This document shows positions 7,737-16,500 of a DNA stretch of 24,732 nucleotides, piece by piece. Source of the stretch: JABMMZ01 sp040386935 (GTDB lineage: Bacteria > Bacteroidota > Bacteroidia > NS11-12g > UBA955); assembly GCA_040386935.1 (NCBI GenBank), contig JAZKEQ010000032.1, forward strand, positions 1 through 24,732, given 5' to 3'. Position 1 is the first letter of the stretch. The number at the start of each line of letters is the position of its first letter. The position numbers and the translations under genes were made by a program. A model generated the notes under the pieces. The model worked only from the letters and a program-made list of their open reading frames with translations, had not been told where the DNA came from and ran no database searches.

Positions 7737-9716
7737 TTATTTTGTAAAATTTAACTTTAGAGTTAAAGTAGGATTCATACAGCCCATAATATAAGTGAAC
7801 ATTTGTCCTTGCTCTTTCATTAAATAGCTATTTTTTAAAGTGATGAAAATAGGCGTTGAATTTTGATAGCGAATATTAAAAAGTGATTCATTGATGCCAT
7901 AGCGCAAAGCAATTACATCGGTAAGGAAATAATGGGAATGGATGAATGTTAAATAGTTGTCAGCCGTGGCTGAAAATCCATTCATTCTTTTAACCGTATC
8001 ATTGCTGTAACTGATGGTTTCAAAATAGACAGGATAATTCAACGAAATGGCATTTCTGCTTGCGTTTGTGAGATGGAATCCGGCCCTTTGAAAAATTGCA
8101 TATGTTGAAGTATAAAATAGTACATCTTTCATTACATAATAATTTAAAGAATCTTTGTATTCACATCGTAGATTGGGTCCTTGTGCTATTTTTTGATAGA
8201 TGAGCCTGTGGTTTTTTGAGTATTCCGTTAACAGCAGATTTTGGTAAGCATAATTGCCTGTGTTATAGATGCGTTTGTGATTGTAAAATTCGTTATTTGA
8301 AGAGGTTTTTATACTAAATGATGTTGTGAAATATTTCTTTGAAGTATGGTATATTGAGTCATACAGTAAAGTTTGGTGTGGTAGGTTCGACCAATAAGAA
8401 TTTTGATTAACGTTTTGCTCGTTATAAAATCGGCTGATTTTGGTTTGATTCAGTGTTAATGAATCTGAAAATGTACCAACTACTTTTGACCGATTAATTA
8501 CTTCAGTAAGTTTAATGTCATCCGAGCTTAAGAAAATAGCTTTATCAAATTTAAGTAACTCCCCTTTGATTTTATAACCATTTTGGATAAGTTGTTTGTC
8601 TTGTATTCTTCCTATATAAGCACTGGTTTGACTGTTGTAATAATATTGCGTATCATTGATTCTTCGTATTAATATGCCATAATGTTTTCTGTGTTTTCTT
8701 AATCCATTCAAGTGACGAAAATCATAATAATTAAATTCAATAAACCCCAGTTGGAATGATGGTTGAATTTTTTCAAGGTCGACTGTTAACGGAGAATACT
8801 GGTCTGACTCAAATATGTCATTTTTATAAAACCTAATAGTATTTGAGTTCAAATTGTTAGGCATGCTCCCACTATCCAATAGCAACATTAAATTAGAAAA
8901 GCTATTTGATTGGCCATTTATAAGCGTGTCGAATTCCAGAATACCATCATTTATCATTAGGTTGTAATGTTTTATTGTATCTATTCTCGTGCGGTTATCA
9001 TTTAATGTTGTAAGAGTAGAGACAGTTAATTCGCCTGAACTATTGTATGTGTATTGATAATTTAGAAAGTCAGCTCGCCCTTTTTTTGAATTAAAAGAGA
9101 GTTTGTTGCGCGTGATTCTATTGAGTTTATCAAATTCTATAATTTGTAAAATTGTAGGCAGCTTATAATAGCGGTCATGATGGGTGTCATAAGTTAACTT
9201 ATCGGCTTGGTAATAACCTCTGGTGATTTTTTTGTTTTGGAGTTTTTCCCAGGTGAAATAAAGCGTATCTTTAGTTGTAGGGCCTGTAATAAGCGTGTAT
9301 TTTAGTAAGCTGTCTGTGTAGTTTATTGTTGTTGTTTTGCCTCTTATTTCAGTTGATTTTAGGAAGTTTCTCATTCTCTCATTCCTTATGCAATATTTTT
9401 TTGTGCTGTCAAGTATAGTATCGTGATTGCTGCTATTAATGATAATCTTTCGATAATGTTTATCCGGCCCATTTTGGAAAAACTCTTGTTCTACGATGTT
9501 TTTTTGAATGCGGTATTTTGCAAATATTTGATTCGTTGCACTGTCTATCATGGTTAACAGATGGTAGCCGTTTCGACTCATATACGATGGAATACTCTCA
9601 TTCAACGATTGACTTTGAAGTAAGCCCAATTGAAAGAAAAGATATACCAATATTGTAAATCTATGGGTCATGATTTTTTTTTGAGCAGCTAAGATAGTTA
9701 GAAACAGTAAAATCAT
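7737..9716 (-). CDS. large exported protein of unknown function, third gene of hipBA operon
   Basis: I do not recognise this 659-residue protein. Two starts are possible: the ATG at 9716, which overlaps the hipA stop codon as ATGA (suggesting coupled translation), and the ATG at 9671, which gives a cleaner signal peptide (MTHRFTILVYLFFQLGLLQSQ). Either way the N-terminus is hydrophobic and export across the inner membrane is likely. The mature part is rich in Tyr, Asn, Ser and Thr, with many short beta-strand-like stretches such as YQYTYNSSGELTVSTLT and FDKLNRITRNKLSF that recall YD- or MORN-type repeats without a clear period. There is no T9SS tail and no lipobox. Its tight linkage to a HipA-type kinase is odd, because HipBA modules usually have only two genes. 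Confidence 0.72.
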   Translation of the reverse strand: MILLFLTILAAQKKIMTHRFTILVYLFFQLGLLQSQSLNESIPSYMSRNGYHLLTMIDSATNQIFAKYRIQKNIVEQEFFQNGPDKHYRKIIINSSNHDTILDSTKKYCIRNERMRNFLKSTEIRGKTTTINYTDSLLKYTLITGPTTKDTLYFTWEKLQNKKITRGYYQADKLTYDTHHDRYYKLPTILQIIEFDKLNRITRNKLSFNSKKGRADFLNYQYTYNSSGELTVSTLTTLNDNRTRIDTIKHYNLMINDGILEFDTLINGQSNSFSNLMLLLDSGSMPNNLNSNTIRFYKNDIFESDQYSPLTVDLEKIQPSFQLGFIEFNYYDFRHLNGLRKHRKHYGILIRRINDTQYYYNSQTSAYIGRIQDKQLIQNGYKIKGELLKFDKAIFLSSDDIKLTEVINRSKVVGTFSDSLTLNQTKISRFYNEQNVNQNSYWSNLPHQTLLYDSIYHTSKKYFTTSFSIKTSSNNEFYNHKRIYNTGNYAYQNLLLTEYSKNHRLIYQKIAQGPNLRCEYKDSLNYYVMKDVLFYTSTYAIFQRAGFHLTNASRNAISLNYPVYFETISYSNDTVKRMNGFSATADNYLTFIHSHYFLTDVIALRYGINESLFNIRYQNSTPIFITLKNSYLMKEQGQMFTYIMGCMNPTLTLKLNFTK

Positions 9717-10975
9717 AAAATAACAAAATCATCCTTCATGCCCTTTATCACTTTTGCGGAAATCTTTAATTGCTTAGCCGTTACTTCCCATGCTTTGATG
9801 GCGTTTTGCGTGTCTTCTATAATACGTTTCGGATTTTTGATGGTGTATTGGTCCGCTATTTTAAGCACATCTTCCAATTGAATATTGGTACGTTTATTAT
9901 TGATGGAAAGTGCTCTGGCTGTTTTCGTAAAGTTTAATAGTGGATTGAGGGAGTAGGTGATGTCGTAGGCCGGTGAGAGTTCCCATTTATCATCTGTTTC
10001 ATTGTATATGAAAGCGTGATTTTTTAAGTGATCATCTTGATTGCAGAAAACAACATTGAACACCATGCGTCTGAATATTTCATCAATGTCTTTGTAGTGG
10101 AGCTTCAGGTAAACAGCCAATTCAAATAAATTTTCATACGATGATACAACCGGGTCATTGGGGCCCCAACCGGTCATACCTGTTGCAGTGAGTATGTGCT
10201 TTTTTTGACCTTCCTGCCTATCGAAACGCAAGGTGGCAAAATGCTTGTTGTCTATCATATGCGAAGGCATCATTGTGATGCCTATTGAAGTTGCTGTTAA
10301 ATAATAACTGTATTCAATTGTTTCACGCTGATAGCCGGCTTCATCATCTATATTTAATTTTACCAGATAGTGGTTGTAATCATTTGTGAAAATAATATCA
10401 CCGGGGATGATTGCTTTGGTTTTTTTGTTTTCCGAAATAAGTATTTTTGGCCGTACGCCACCGGCTGAAGAGCCAATTTTGAATACATTCAATAAGGCAG
10501 CACTGTTTAATCCTGTAGCAGAAGTTTCCTGTTTGTTGTCGAGCACTATTTTTAGAACACGCACGATGTCTTCAATATTGATACTTGTGTTTTTTGGGAT
10601 GGTCTTTACAGGATGGTATTCTAAAGCACCCATGCCTCTGTTGCCCACATAGGTCAATTGCTCCAGTGCCGTTATTGCTTTAAGAGATTTTTTATTGGAC
10701 TCAAGCCAGGTTTTAAATATGATGTTGCCAAATGCATCCGGCAATGAGTCGGCTACCATTGGCGGCATGCTGCGAAATACCTCATTGTTGAACTGACTGA
10801 ATACCTGTATCTGCGGAATTCTTTTAAATACAAGCGGAAACAGATTGGTGTATTCGCCCGACTTTAGGAATTCTTTATTGTATTGGAAAAATGATTTATT
10901 GAGATTTTCATCCAATCCAATTCTGCCAATTTCTTTTCCAAAACAATAAACGTCTATGATATTGTTTTTAGACAT
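9713..10975 (-). CDS. hipA: HipA-family serine/threonine kinase toxin
   Basis: Type II toxin-antitoxin kinase; the E. coli relative phosphorylates glutamyl-tRNA synthetase and halts translation. The 420 residues contain the HipA N-terminal domain (about 1-105) and the kinase part. Visible motifs: the S-loop KIGSSAGGVRPKILI (167-180), a likely ATP-anchoring lysine in HYLVKLN (K206), the catalytic loop NQDDHLKNHAF (N312-F322, pattern NxDxHxKN with D314 as catalytic base and N319), and the metal-binding AYDIT (D338). All key residues appear present, so the enzyme is probably active. It starts 2 bp after the hipB-like stop, and its own stop TGA overlaps the ATG of the exported-protein gene. The target cannot be read from the sequence. 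Confidence 0.93.
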   Translation of the reverse strand: MSKNNIIDVYCFGKEIGRIGLDENLNKSFFQYNKEFLKSGEYTNLFPLVFKRIPQIQVFSQFNNEVFRSMPPMVADSLPDAFGNIIFKTWLESNKKSLKAITALEQLTYVGNRGMGALEYHPVKTIPKNTSINIEDIVRVLKIVLDNKQETSATGLNSAALLNVFKIGSSAGGVRPKILISENKKTKAIIPGDIIFTNDYNHYLVKLNIDDEAGYQRETIEYSYYLTATSIGITMMPSHMIDNKHFATLRFDRQEGQKKHILTATGMTGWGPNDPVVSSYENLFELAVYLKLHYKDIDEIFRRMVFNVVFCNQDDHLKNHAFIYNETDDKWELSPAYDITYSLNPLLNFTKTARALSINNKRTNIQLEDVLKIADQYTIKNPKRIIEDTQNAIKAWEVTAKQLKISAKVIKGMKDDFVIL

Positions 10976-10977
10976 GA

Positions 10978-11244
10978 TCAGTAAAGCGATTTGTAGGAAT
11001 GGTCGGTCATTTCATTCTTCAACAGGTCATCAAATTTGTTCAGCAAGTCGAAATGTTGCAGTACTTTTAGCAATGTATCAATTGTTACATTTTGGCCGGT
11101 TTCCAGATTTTGTATAGTGATTCGCGATAGATTGAGTTGCTCCGCTAAGTCGCTACGTGAGAGTGATTGCTGTTTGCGCATAGTTCTTGTCAGTTCAGCT
11201 ATTGCTAGTTTTACATCCTTTATAGTTACAGTCTCTAAACGCAT
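10978..11244 (-). CDS. hipB: HipB-like XRE-family antitoxin/repressor
   Basis: An 88-residue helix-turn-helix protein of the XRE/Cro type. Residues about 27-68 hold the fold: SLSRSDLAEQLNLSRITIQNLETGQNVTIDTLLKVLQHF, where the turn and recognition helix LSRITIQNLETG match the family well. The N-terminal 20 residues and the C-terminal end (KNEMTDHSYKSLY) are likely contacts with the kinase or partner monomer. By family, it would neutralise HipA and repress the operon. The ATG at 11244 follows a TAnnTTTG promoter with an inverted repeat over its -33 region. The hipA start is 2 bp downstream of the stop, typical of coupled antitoxin-toxin pairs. Confidence 0.9.
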   Translation of the reverse strand: MRLETVTIKDVKLAIAELTRTMRKQQSLSRSDLAEQLNLSRITIQNLETGQNVTIDTLLKVLQHFDLLNKFDDLLKNEMTDHSYKSLY

Positions 11245-11264
11245 AAAATGTTAAATATAATATG

Positions 11265-11272
11265 CAAAATTA
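11265..11272 (-). promoter_or_regulatory. candidate -7 element of the hipBA operon
   Basis: The minus strand reads TAATTTTG, a perfect TAnnTTTG, 20 bp upstream of the hipB ATG. Nineteen bases further upstream the sequence is TATG instead of TTTG, so the -33 element is poor. That spot coincides with one arm of the TACATA/TATGTA inverted repeat, as expected for a promoter shut by its own repressor. Confidence 0.5.
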
Positions 11273-11287
11273 CTAAAAATATCGAAT

Positions 11288-11390
11288 ATTACATAATTTA
11301 ATATGTATAATTTTGAAATATGTAAAAATGTATATTAAAATATGTAAAATATACAATATTAAATTAAAAAGTATAATAAAATATGTAAAT
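11288..11390. promoter_or_regulatory. inverted repeat and AATATGTA cluster, probable HipB operator region
   Basis: TACATA (11290-11295), a 6-bp spacer and TATGTA (11302-11307) form a perfect inverted repeat over the -33 region of the hipBA promoter. The octamer AATATGTA recurs at 11300, 11317, 11339 and 11380. Repeated half-sites upstream of a HipB-type gene suggest cooperative repressor binding. The region is very AT-rich, so some copies may be chance. Confidence 0.45.
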
Positions 11391-11537
11391 ATAAAAATAA
11401 TAGATAATCGTTTGTCTAAACGAAAATAACCCTCTCGATAAATTGGAATGACCGACAATACAAACATTGGTGAATATCTAAAAATTTAAAATCAATTTGA
11501 TTTTTTCAGCCAAAGTCATGTTATTTGTCGTATATAT

Positions 11538-11560
11538 GTAACTTGTTACTCTTGAGTAAC
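11538..11560. promoter_or_regulatory. overlapping inverted repeats upstream of the LytTR gene
   Basis: GTAAC (11538-11542), TT, GTTAC (11545-11549) form one dyad; GTTACTC (11545-11551), TT, GAGTAAC (11554-11560) form a second, perfect 7-bp-arm dyad sharing the middle element. The cluster ends 22 bp before the ATG at 11583. It may be an operator or a short leader hairpin; nothing in the window identifies the binding protein. Confidence 0.45.
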
Positions 11561-11582
11561 AGCATCAGTACTTAAAAAAACT

Positions 11583-12275
11583 ATGAAATGTATTATTGTT
11601 GAAGACAACACCATAGCACTTAAAATTACTCAGCAAATGGTGAGCAGAGCAGGTGGCCTCGAATTACTTGAATCATTTCAGGATCCGGTACAAGCACTCA
11701 ATTATCTCAATGAACATTCTGTTGATTTGGTTTTTCTGGATATAGAAATGCCCGAAATTTCAGGACTTGAATTGCTACTGCTGCTAAAAGATAAAAGCCC
11801 ACTTATTATATTAACGACCTCTCATTCCGATTACGCACTCGATTCGTATAATTATGGTGTAGTAGATTTTCTGGTAAAGCCCATGGACTTTGCCCGGTTT
11901 ATGAATGCCGTTAGCAAGGCCCGTAATCTGTTTGAACGCAAAAAGGAAGAGCCCACTCCCGAAGAAGATATTCTTTATATTAAAAAAGGAGGGTCTATTG
12001 TAAGGGTCAGTAAGGCCGATATTCTCTGGATTGAAAGTATGGGCGACTATGTCACCATCCATACAGAAAAAGAAAATTTCGTGGTGCACACCACCATGAA
12101 TGCCATGGAGCAAAAGTTTTCATCTCAAGTGTTTATGCGGGTACACCGCTCTTATATCATACGCTTTGATAAGATTAAAAACATTGAGGACAATTGCATC
12201 GCTTACCCCGATAAGTTAATTCCCATTGGAAAAACTTATAGGGAAGCAGTCTTCAAAAGACTTAATATACTGTAA
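11583..12275 (+). CDS. LytTR-family response regulator
   Basis: A two-component transcription regulator of the LytR/AlgR class, 230 residues. The receiver domain (1-120) has the acidic pocket (E7, D8), phospho-acceptor D53 in VFLDIEMPEISG, Thr78/Thr79 in ILTTSH and the conserved K99-P100. The LytTR DNA-binding domain spans about 130-230, with ILYIKKGGSIVRVSKADILWIES, GDYVTIHT and the C-terminal MRVHRSYIIRFDKI and IPIGKTYREAV stretches. The usual partner, a LytS/YehU-type membrane kinase, is not adjacent; the only kinase nearby is the PAS-rich protein two genes downstream. An inverted-repeat cluster lies in front of the gene, and LytTR-box-like repeats lie immediately after it, before the T9SS protein gene. 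The start is unambiguous since family members begin MKCIIVEDN or similar. Confidence 0.95.
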   Translation: MKCIIVEDNTIALKITQQMVSRAGGLELLESFQDPVQALNYLNEHSVDLVFLDIEMPEISGLELLLLLKDKSPLIILTTSHSDYALDSYNYGVVDFLVKPMDFARFMNAVSKARNLFERKKEEPTPEEDILYIKKGGSIVRVSKADILWIESMGDYVTIHTEKENFVVHTTMNAMEQKFSSQVFMRVHRSYIIRFDKIKNIEDNCIAYPDKLIPIGKTYREAVFKRLNIL

Positions 12276-12302
12276 ATCAATTTACTAACATTTTAGGAGC
12301 TT

Positions 12303-12352
12303 TCCGTTCAACGAAGGATATTTCCGTTCGTCTACACTTTTGTGCCGTTCAC
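12303..12352 (+). promoter_or_regulatory. three LytTR-box-like direct repeats
   Basis: TCCGTTCAA (12303-12311), TCCGTTCGT (12323-12331) and GCCGTTCAC (12344-12352) recur at 20- and 21-bp intervals. The published LytTR binding consensus, [TA][AC][CA]GTTN[AG][TG] in direct repeats about 21 bp apart, is matched at 8, 9 and 7 of 9 positions. The array lies between the LytTR gene and the exported-protein gene, about 55 bp upstream of the latter's -7 element, a good position for an activator. Confidence 0.6.
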
Positions 12353-12406
12353 CTTACTTTTTTAAAGCCATCAACGAAAATCCCAAACGGGGGCTGAAGG
12401 TGAACA

Positions 12407-12414
12407 TACCTTTG
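12407..12414 (+). promoter_or_regulatory. -7 element of the T9SS protein gene
   Basis: TACCTTTG is a perfect TAnnTTTG match, 22 bp before the ATG at 12437. No TTG exists at the proper -33 distance, which fits a promoter that depends on an activator such as the upstream LytTR regulator. Confidence 0.55.
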
Positions 12415-12436
12415 TACCATAAAACTAACAAAAACT

Positions 12437-13459
12437 ATGACATCTTCAATTACTATCAGCAAAATATCAAAAGCATTAAAACTGGCTTTCGTTCTTTTCT
12501 TATTACAATCTTCAGGTAGCATTTTCGCTAATGTTATTAAAACATCACAAGCAAGTGGTAGTTTTAATTCAGCTTCTACATGGAGCACAGTAGGTGTTGG
12601 CGGAACAATTAAGTACATAGTGAAAGCAGGTGACAATGTAAGCATCAATGCAAACAGTATCGGTAACGATACCATTGTAGTAGAAGGTACACTTACATTC
12701 AGCAACAATATTACAATGAGCATGAACAGCACCGGTACCATCCTCATCAAATCAGGTGGCGTAATTACAGGTGGTAGTTCAAATACAAAAATTACTTGGA
12801 ATAGTGGGTCAACAGGTGTTATCAGTGGTCCTTGGAGCGGTTCAAATACGCAAACCGGACCTTCATTTGCCAACATTAGTACATTGGCGTTTGTGACAAT
12901 GATAACACCTTTACCTATCACTATCATTGATTACACTGCAGAGTTGCAAAACAACAAAGTGAAAATCCAATGGAGCACTACTTCAGAAATCAATACCAAA
13001 AACTTTACAGTACAACGCAGCGTTGACGGTATCGTTTGGTCAAACATCGCTACTCTGAACGCAGCAGGTAACAGCAATACTTTAAACACTTACACTTATT
13101 TCGATGCGCAACCAAAAAATGGTCAGAACTACTACCGTTTTATCGAGCGCGATTTAAACAACAATCAAAGTGTATCAGACATCCTGTTTGTAAATTATAC
13201 TTCTACCTCTAGACAATATACAGCAAATATATACCCGAATCCCTGCAATGCTATAGTAAATATAGCATTGGAAGGGGTTGAATCAAATGATGTGGTGATC
13301 ACTGTAACCAACAGCTTCGGTCAGGTAGTTAGCACTGTAACAGAAAATACTTTCGGTGTTTACAGTATCGATACTCAAAATATGAACGAAGGTATTTACA
13401 TCATTACTATCCAAACAGGTACCGAAAACATCGCTCAACAAATCAGCGTTAAACATTAA
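12437..13459 (+). CDS. secreted protein with T9SS type A sorting domain
   Basis: A 340-residue protein exported by Sec and then the type IX system to the cell surface or medium. Residues 1-31 form a signal peptide (hydrophobic core LKLAFVLFLLQ, likely cleavage after SIFA). Residues about 35-165 are Ser/Thr/Asn/Gly-rich with ASTWS and repeated short strands (VEGTLTFSNNITMSM, GTILIKSGGVITGG), suggesting a beta-helix or G8-like fold. Residues 170-258 match the FN3-like domain common before the tail (WSTTSEINTKNFTVQRSVDG, YYRFIERD). The tail (263-340) has IYPNPC, the VTNSFGQVV strand, NMNEGIYIITI and ends QISVKH, the classical sorting-domain layout. No catalytic motif seen. LytTR-box-like repeats upstream suggest control by the preceding regulator. 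Its codons look less AT-biased than those of its neighbours, consistent with high expression. Confidence 0.92.
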   Translation: MTSSITISKISKALKLAFVLFLLQSSGSIFANVIKTSQASGSFNSASTWSTVGVGGTIKYIVKAGDNVSINANSIGNDTIVVEGTLTFSNNITMSMNSTGTILIKSGGVITGGSSNTKITWNSGSTGVISGPWSGSNTQTGPSFANISTLAFVTMITPLPITIIDYTAELQNNKVKIQWSTTSEINTKNFTVQRSVDGIVWSNIATLNAAGNSNTLNTYTYFDAQPKNGQNYYRFIERDLNNNQSVSDILFVNYTSTSRQYTANIYPNPCNAIVNIALEGVESNDVVITVTNSFGQVVSTVTENTFGVYSIDTQNMNEGIYIITIQTGTENIAQQISVKH

Positions 13460-13581
13460 TCTTAAAAAAAAGTAGCCAGGTGTTTTATTTAATGGAATGA
13501 TTGTTAGCATTAATTTAAAAAAAACATCCTAAAACATATAATATTTAAGATATTTGTCAGCCGATTAAAACAAAACTAAAA

Positions 13582-16500
13582 ATGAGTGCCGTTAAAAACC
13601 AGATCATCATCAGATACAGTGCTTTTTTAAGTATAGTATTTGGTCAAATGGTGATATTGGGATGGTACTGCGATATCCCCTTACTCAAAAGTATTATACC
13701 CGATTATAACTCAATGAAATTAAATACCGCTATAGGACTTCTCCTTAGCGGTATTGTTGTTTTACTCCTTCAGCGCGAAAAACGCCTTTGGGGGTTAATT
13801 GCCAATCTTATTTCAATCTTTATTTTCATTTTGGGTTTTACAACCTTACTCCAATACATTTTAAATGTAGATTTTAAAATTGATGAGTTGTTGATTTCTG
13901 ATATGGATACACGCATGAAGTCGGGTATTAATCCAGGTCGTATGTCGTACAGTACTGCTGTGTGTTTGAGCTTATTCGGACTCGCATTTCTCGGTATTCG
14001 CATGCATAATAAGGTCGCTAAACTGATAGCACAAAATCTGCTGCATGCCATTACCCTGATGACGTTTATAGCACTTATTGGTTATATCTACGTAATTCCT
14101 GCATTTTACAAATGGTCTTTCCTTACATCTATGGCGCTGCATACTGCAACAGTCATGTTTATTCTGTCAATTGCCGCTTCATTGTTTAATCCTCACTTTG
14201 GTACAACAGGTTTGTTTACAAGAACGATGATAGGTAATACCATGGCCAGAAAATTATTTCCGATGATGCTGGCAATGGTACTAATACTGGGTTATTTGCG
14301 GTTGATTTCGCATAAATACAATTTAGTATCTGTAGAATTTGGAATTGCCCTTTACGGTTTATCATTTCTATTAGTTGGTTTGTTGTTAATAGCTGTAACT
14401 GCAAGGATGTTAAATAATAGTGATAAAAAAAGGAGCGAGGCTGAAGAGCAATTGCGTCAGCTCAACCTGAATCTGGAAGTCACCATTCGCAAGCGTACAA
14501 CTGAACTGGAACAATCACTGCAATTGCTTGAAGAGAGTGCACAGAGAAATAAAATATTTGTAACTCAATCGCCCAATGCCATTGCGATGTTCGATAACGA
14601 TATGCGGTATCTGGCTGCTTCAGGCAAGTGGTACGAAGATTACCAAATCATTGGCAGAGATATTATCGGTAAGTCGCATTACGATGTGTTTCCTGAAATA
14701 GGCGATGACTGGAAAGCCATTCATAAAGACTGTTTGAAAGGCGGTATTAATAAATGCGATGAGGCCTATTTTGTGAGAGGCGATGGAGCTGAGCAATGGA
14801 TTACCTGGGATGTAAGACCTTGGTATGAATCTGAAAATAAAATAGGCGGCATTATTATGTACACAGCTGAAATTTCAGATATTAAAAAGAAAGAAATTGA
14901 CAAGCGTAAAATTGAAGATATTCTGCATAAATCGAATAGTATTGCATTAATCGGTGCTTGGGAAAGTAATCTGCTTACAGGGCAGAATACATGGAGCGAT
15001 ATCTGTAAAGATATATTTGAAGTGCCTTTTGATTTTGAACCTCAAATGTATTCCATTGTTGATTACATCAAACACAAAGATCAGAAAGCGGAATTAATGG
15101 TAGCCATCAGTGAATCCATAGAAAACGAAACTTTTTATGACATGGAGTGTGAAATTGTTACACACAATGGTAGAGATGGATGGGTTAGAATCATTGGTCA
15201 AAGTGAATCGGTGAATAATGTCACAATCAAGCATTTTGGTTTGATACAAGATATTACACTACAAAAAAATATTGAAGGAAAACTGAGCATAAGTGAAGAA
15301 GAGTTCAGGGGAGCTTTCGAAAATTCAGCAATAGGCATAGCACTTGTTTCTACGGAAGGAAAATGGTTGAAGATCAACGAAAAAATAAGCGGTTTTTTGG
15401 GTTATTCAAAAGAAGAATTACTGGCCACAACATTTCAGGAAATCACACATCCCGATGATTTGGAACTCGATCTTTCAAAGATGCATCAGTTGTTGAATGG
15501 CGAAATCAATAAATATTCAATTGAGAAAAGATACTTTAAAAAAGACGGACAGATAATTTGGATATTGCTCAATGTGTCTTTAGTAAGAGATGCCGATAAC
15601 AAGCCTTTACATTTTGTTTCGCAGATAGAGGATATTACAGTACGTAAAGAAATAGAAAAAAATCTCCTTGATTTGAACTCCGACTTGACAGCAATTCTGG
15701 ATTCAGGAAATGTGTCAATTATTTCAACAGATACTGAAGGTTTTATCACCCACTTTAATAAGGGTGCTGAACTAATGTTGGGATACGAAGCCTCTGAAAT
15801 GATAGGGATAAGTCCGGGTATATTGCACCAGCCACATGAGATCAAAGAAAGGGGAGAGGCCCTCAGTCGTGTATTCAAACGCCCTATTAAAGGCTTCTCT
15901 ATTTTCGTAGAGATGGCGCGTCAGGGTTTGCACGATTCAAGAAAATGGACCTATGTGAGAAAAGATGGCACCACCTTTCCTGTACAGTTAGTAGTGTCAC
16001 CAATTAAAAATGGTAAAGGTGAGATTAAAGGATTTCTCGGCATCGCCACAGATATTTCTGAACAGGTGAATAGCCAAACCCAGTTGCGAAAAGCCAAAGA
16101 AGAATTGGAAATGCTGGCCGACAAACTGACACGCCAAAACAAACAATTGCAGAATTTTGCCCATATCACAGCCCATAATTTGCGTTCACCGGCTAGTAAT
16201 TTATTATCGCTTCTTGAGTTATATCATACCTCTAAGTCGGATGATGACAAGCACGTTATATTTGGGCATTTTGAAACTGTGGCCAATCACCTCACCAACA
16301 CATTGAATGATTTGATGCAGGCATTGAAAATTCGCGATAGTCATCAGGTATTCGAAGAAGTCAACCTGTACGAAACGGTCAATAAAATTGGTGAAATTTT
16401 AAAAGGGGAAATACTGTCATCAGGTGCAATAATATCGGTAGATTTTACAGCATTTGATACCATCGACTATAATAAGGGTTATATGGAAAGTATTATTCAA

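Larger units (their letters stand above)
11245..11582. other. 338-bp divergent intergenic region between hipB and the LytTR gene
   Basis: No gene is supported here. The hipB-proximal half is extremely AT-rich and holds the hipBA promoter and operator-like repeats. In the middle, TCGTTT (11408-11413) and AAACGA (11418-11423) form a short inverted repeat with a 4-nt loop. The LytTR-proximal end holds alternating GTAAC/GTTAC half-sites. A 64-codon frame on the minus strand (11273-11467) has low-complexity Ile/Phe/Tyr composition and is most likely spurious. Confidence 0.6.

Noticed and set aside
11273..11467. 64-codon minus-strand frame upstream of hipB
   Set aside because: Very AT-rich, composed mostly of Ile, Phe, Tyr and Leu, and overlaps the operator-like repeats; best explained by lack of stops in low-complexity DNA.
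12349..12927. 192-codon open frame on the minus strand opposite the T9SS protein gene
   Set aside because: It lies wholly opposite a well-supported gene plus its promoter, has no recognisable domain and a low-complexity Val/Leu/Pro composition that mirrors Asn/Thr-rich codons on the other strand.
13549..13556. GATATTTG before the PAS sensor kinase gene
   Set aside because: One mismatch to the -7 consensus and no TTG at the right distance; the kinase may be read through from the T9SS gene or have another promoter.
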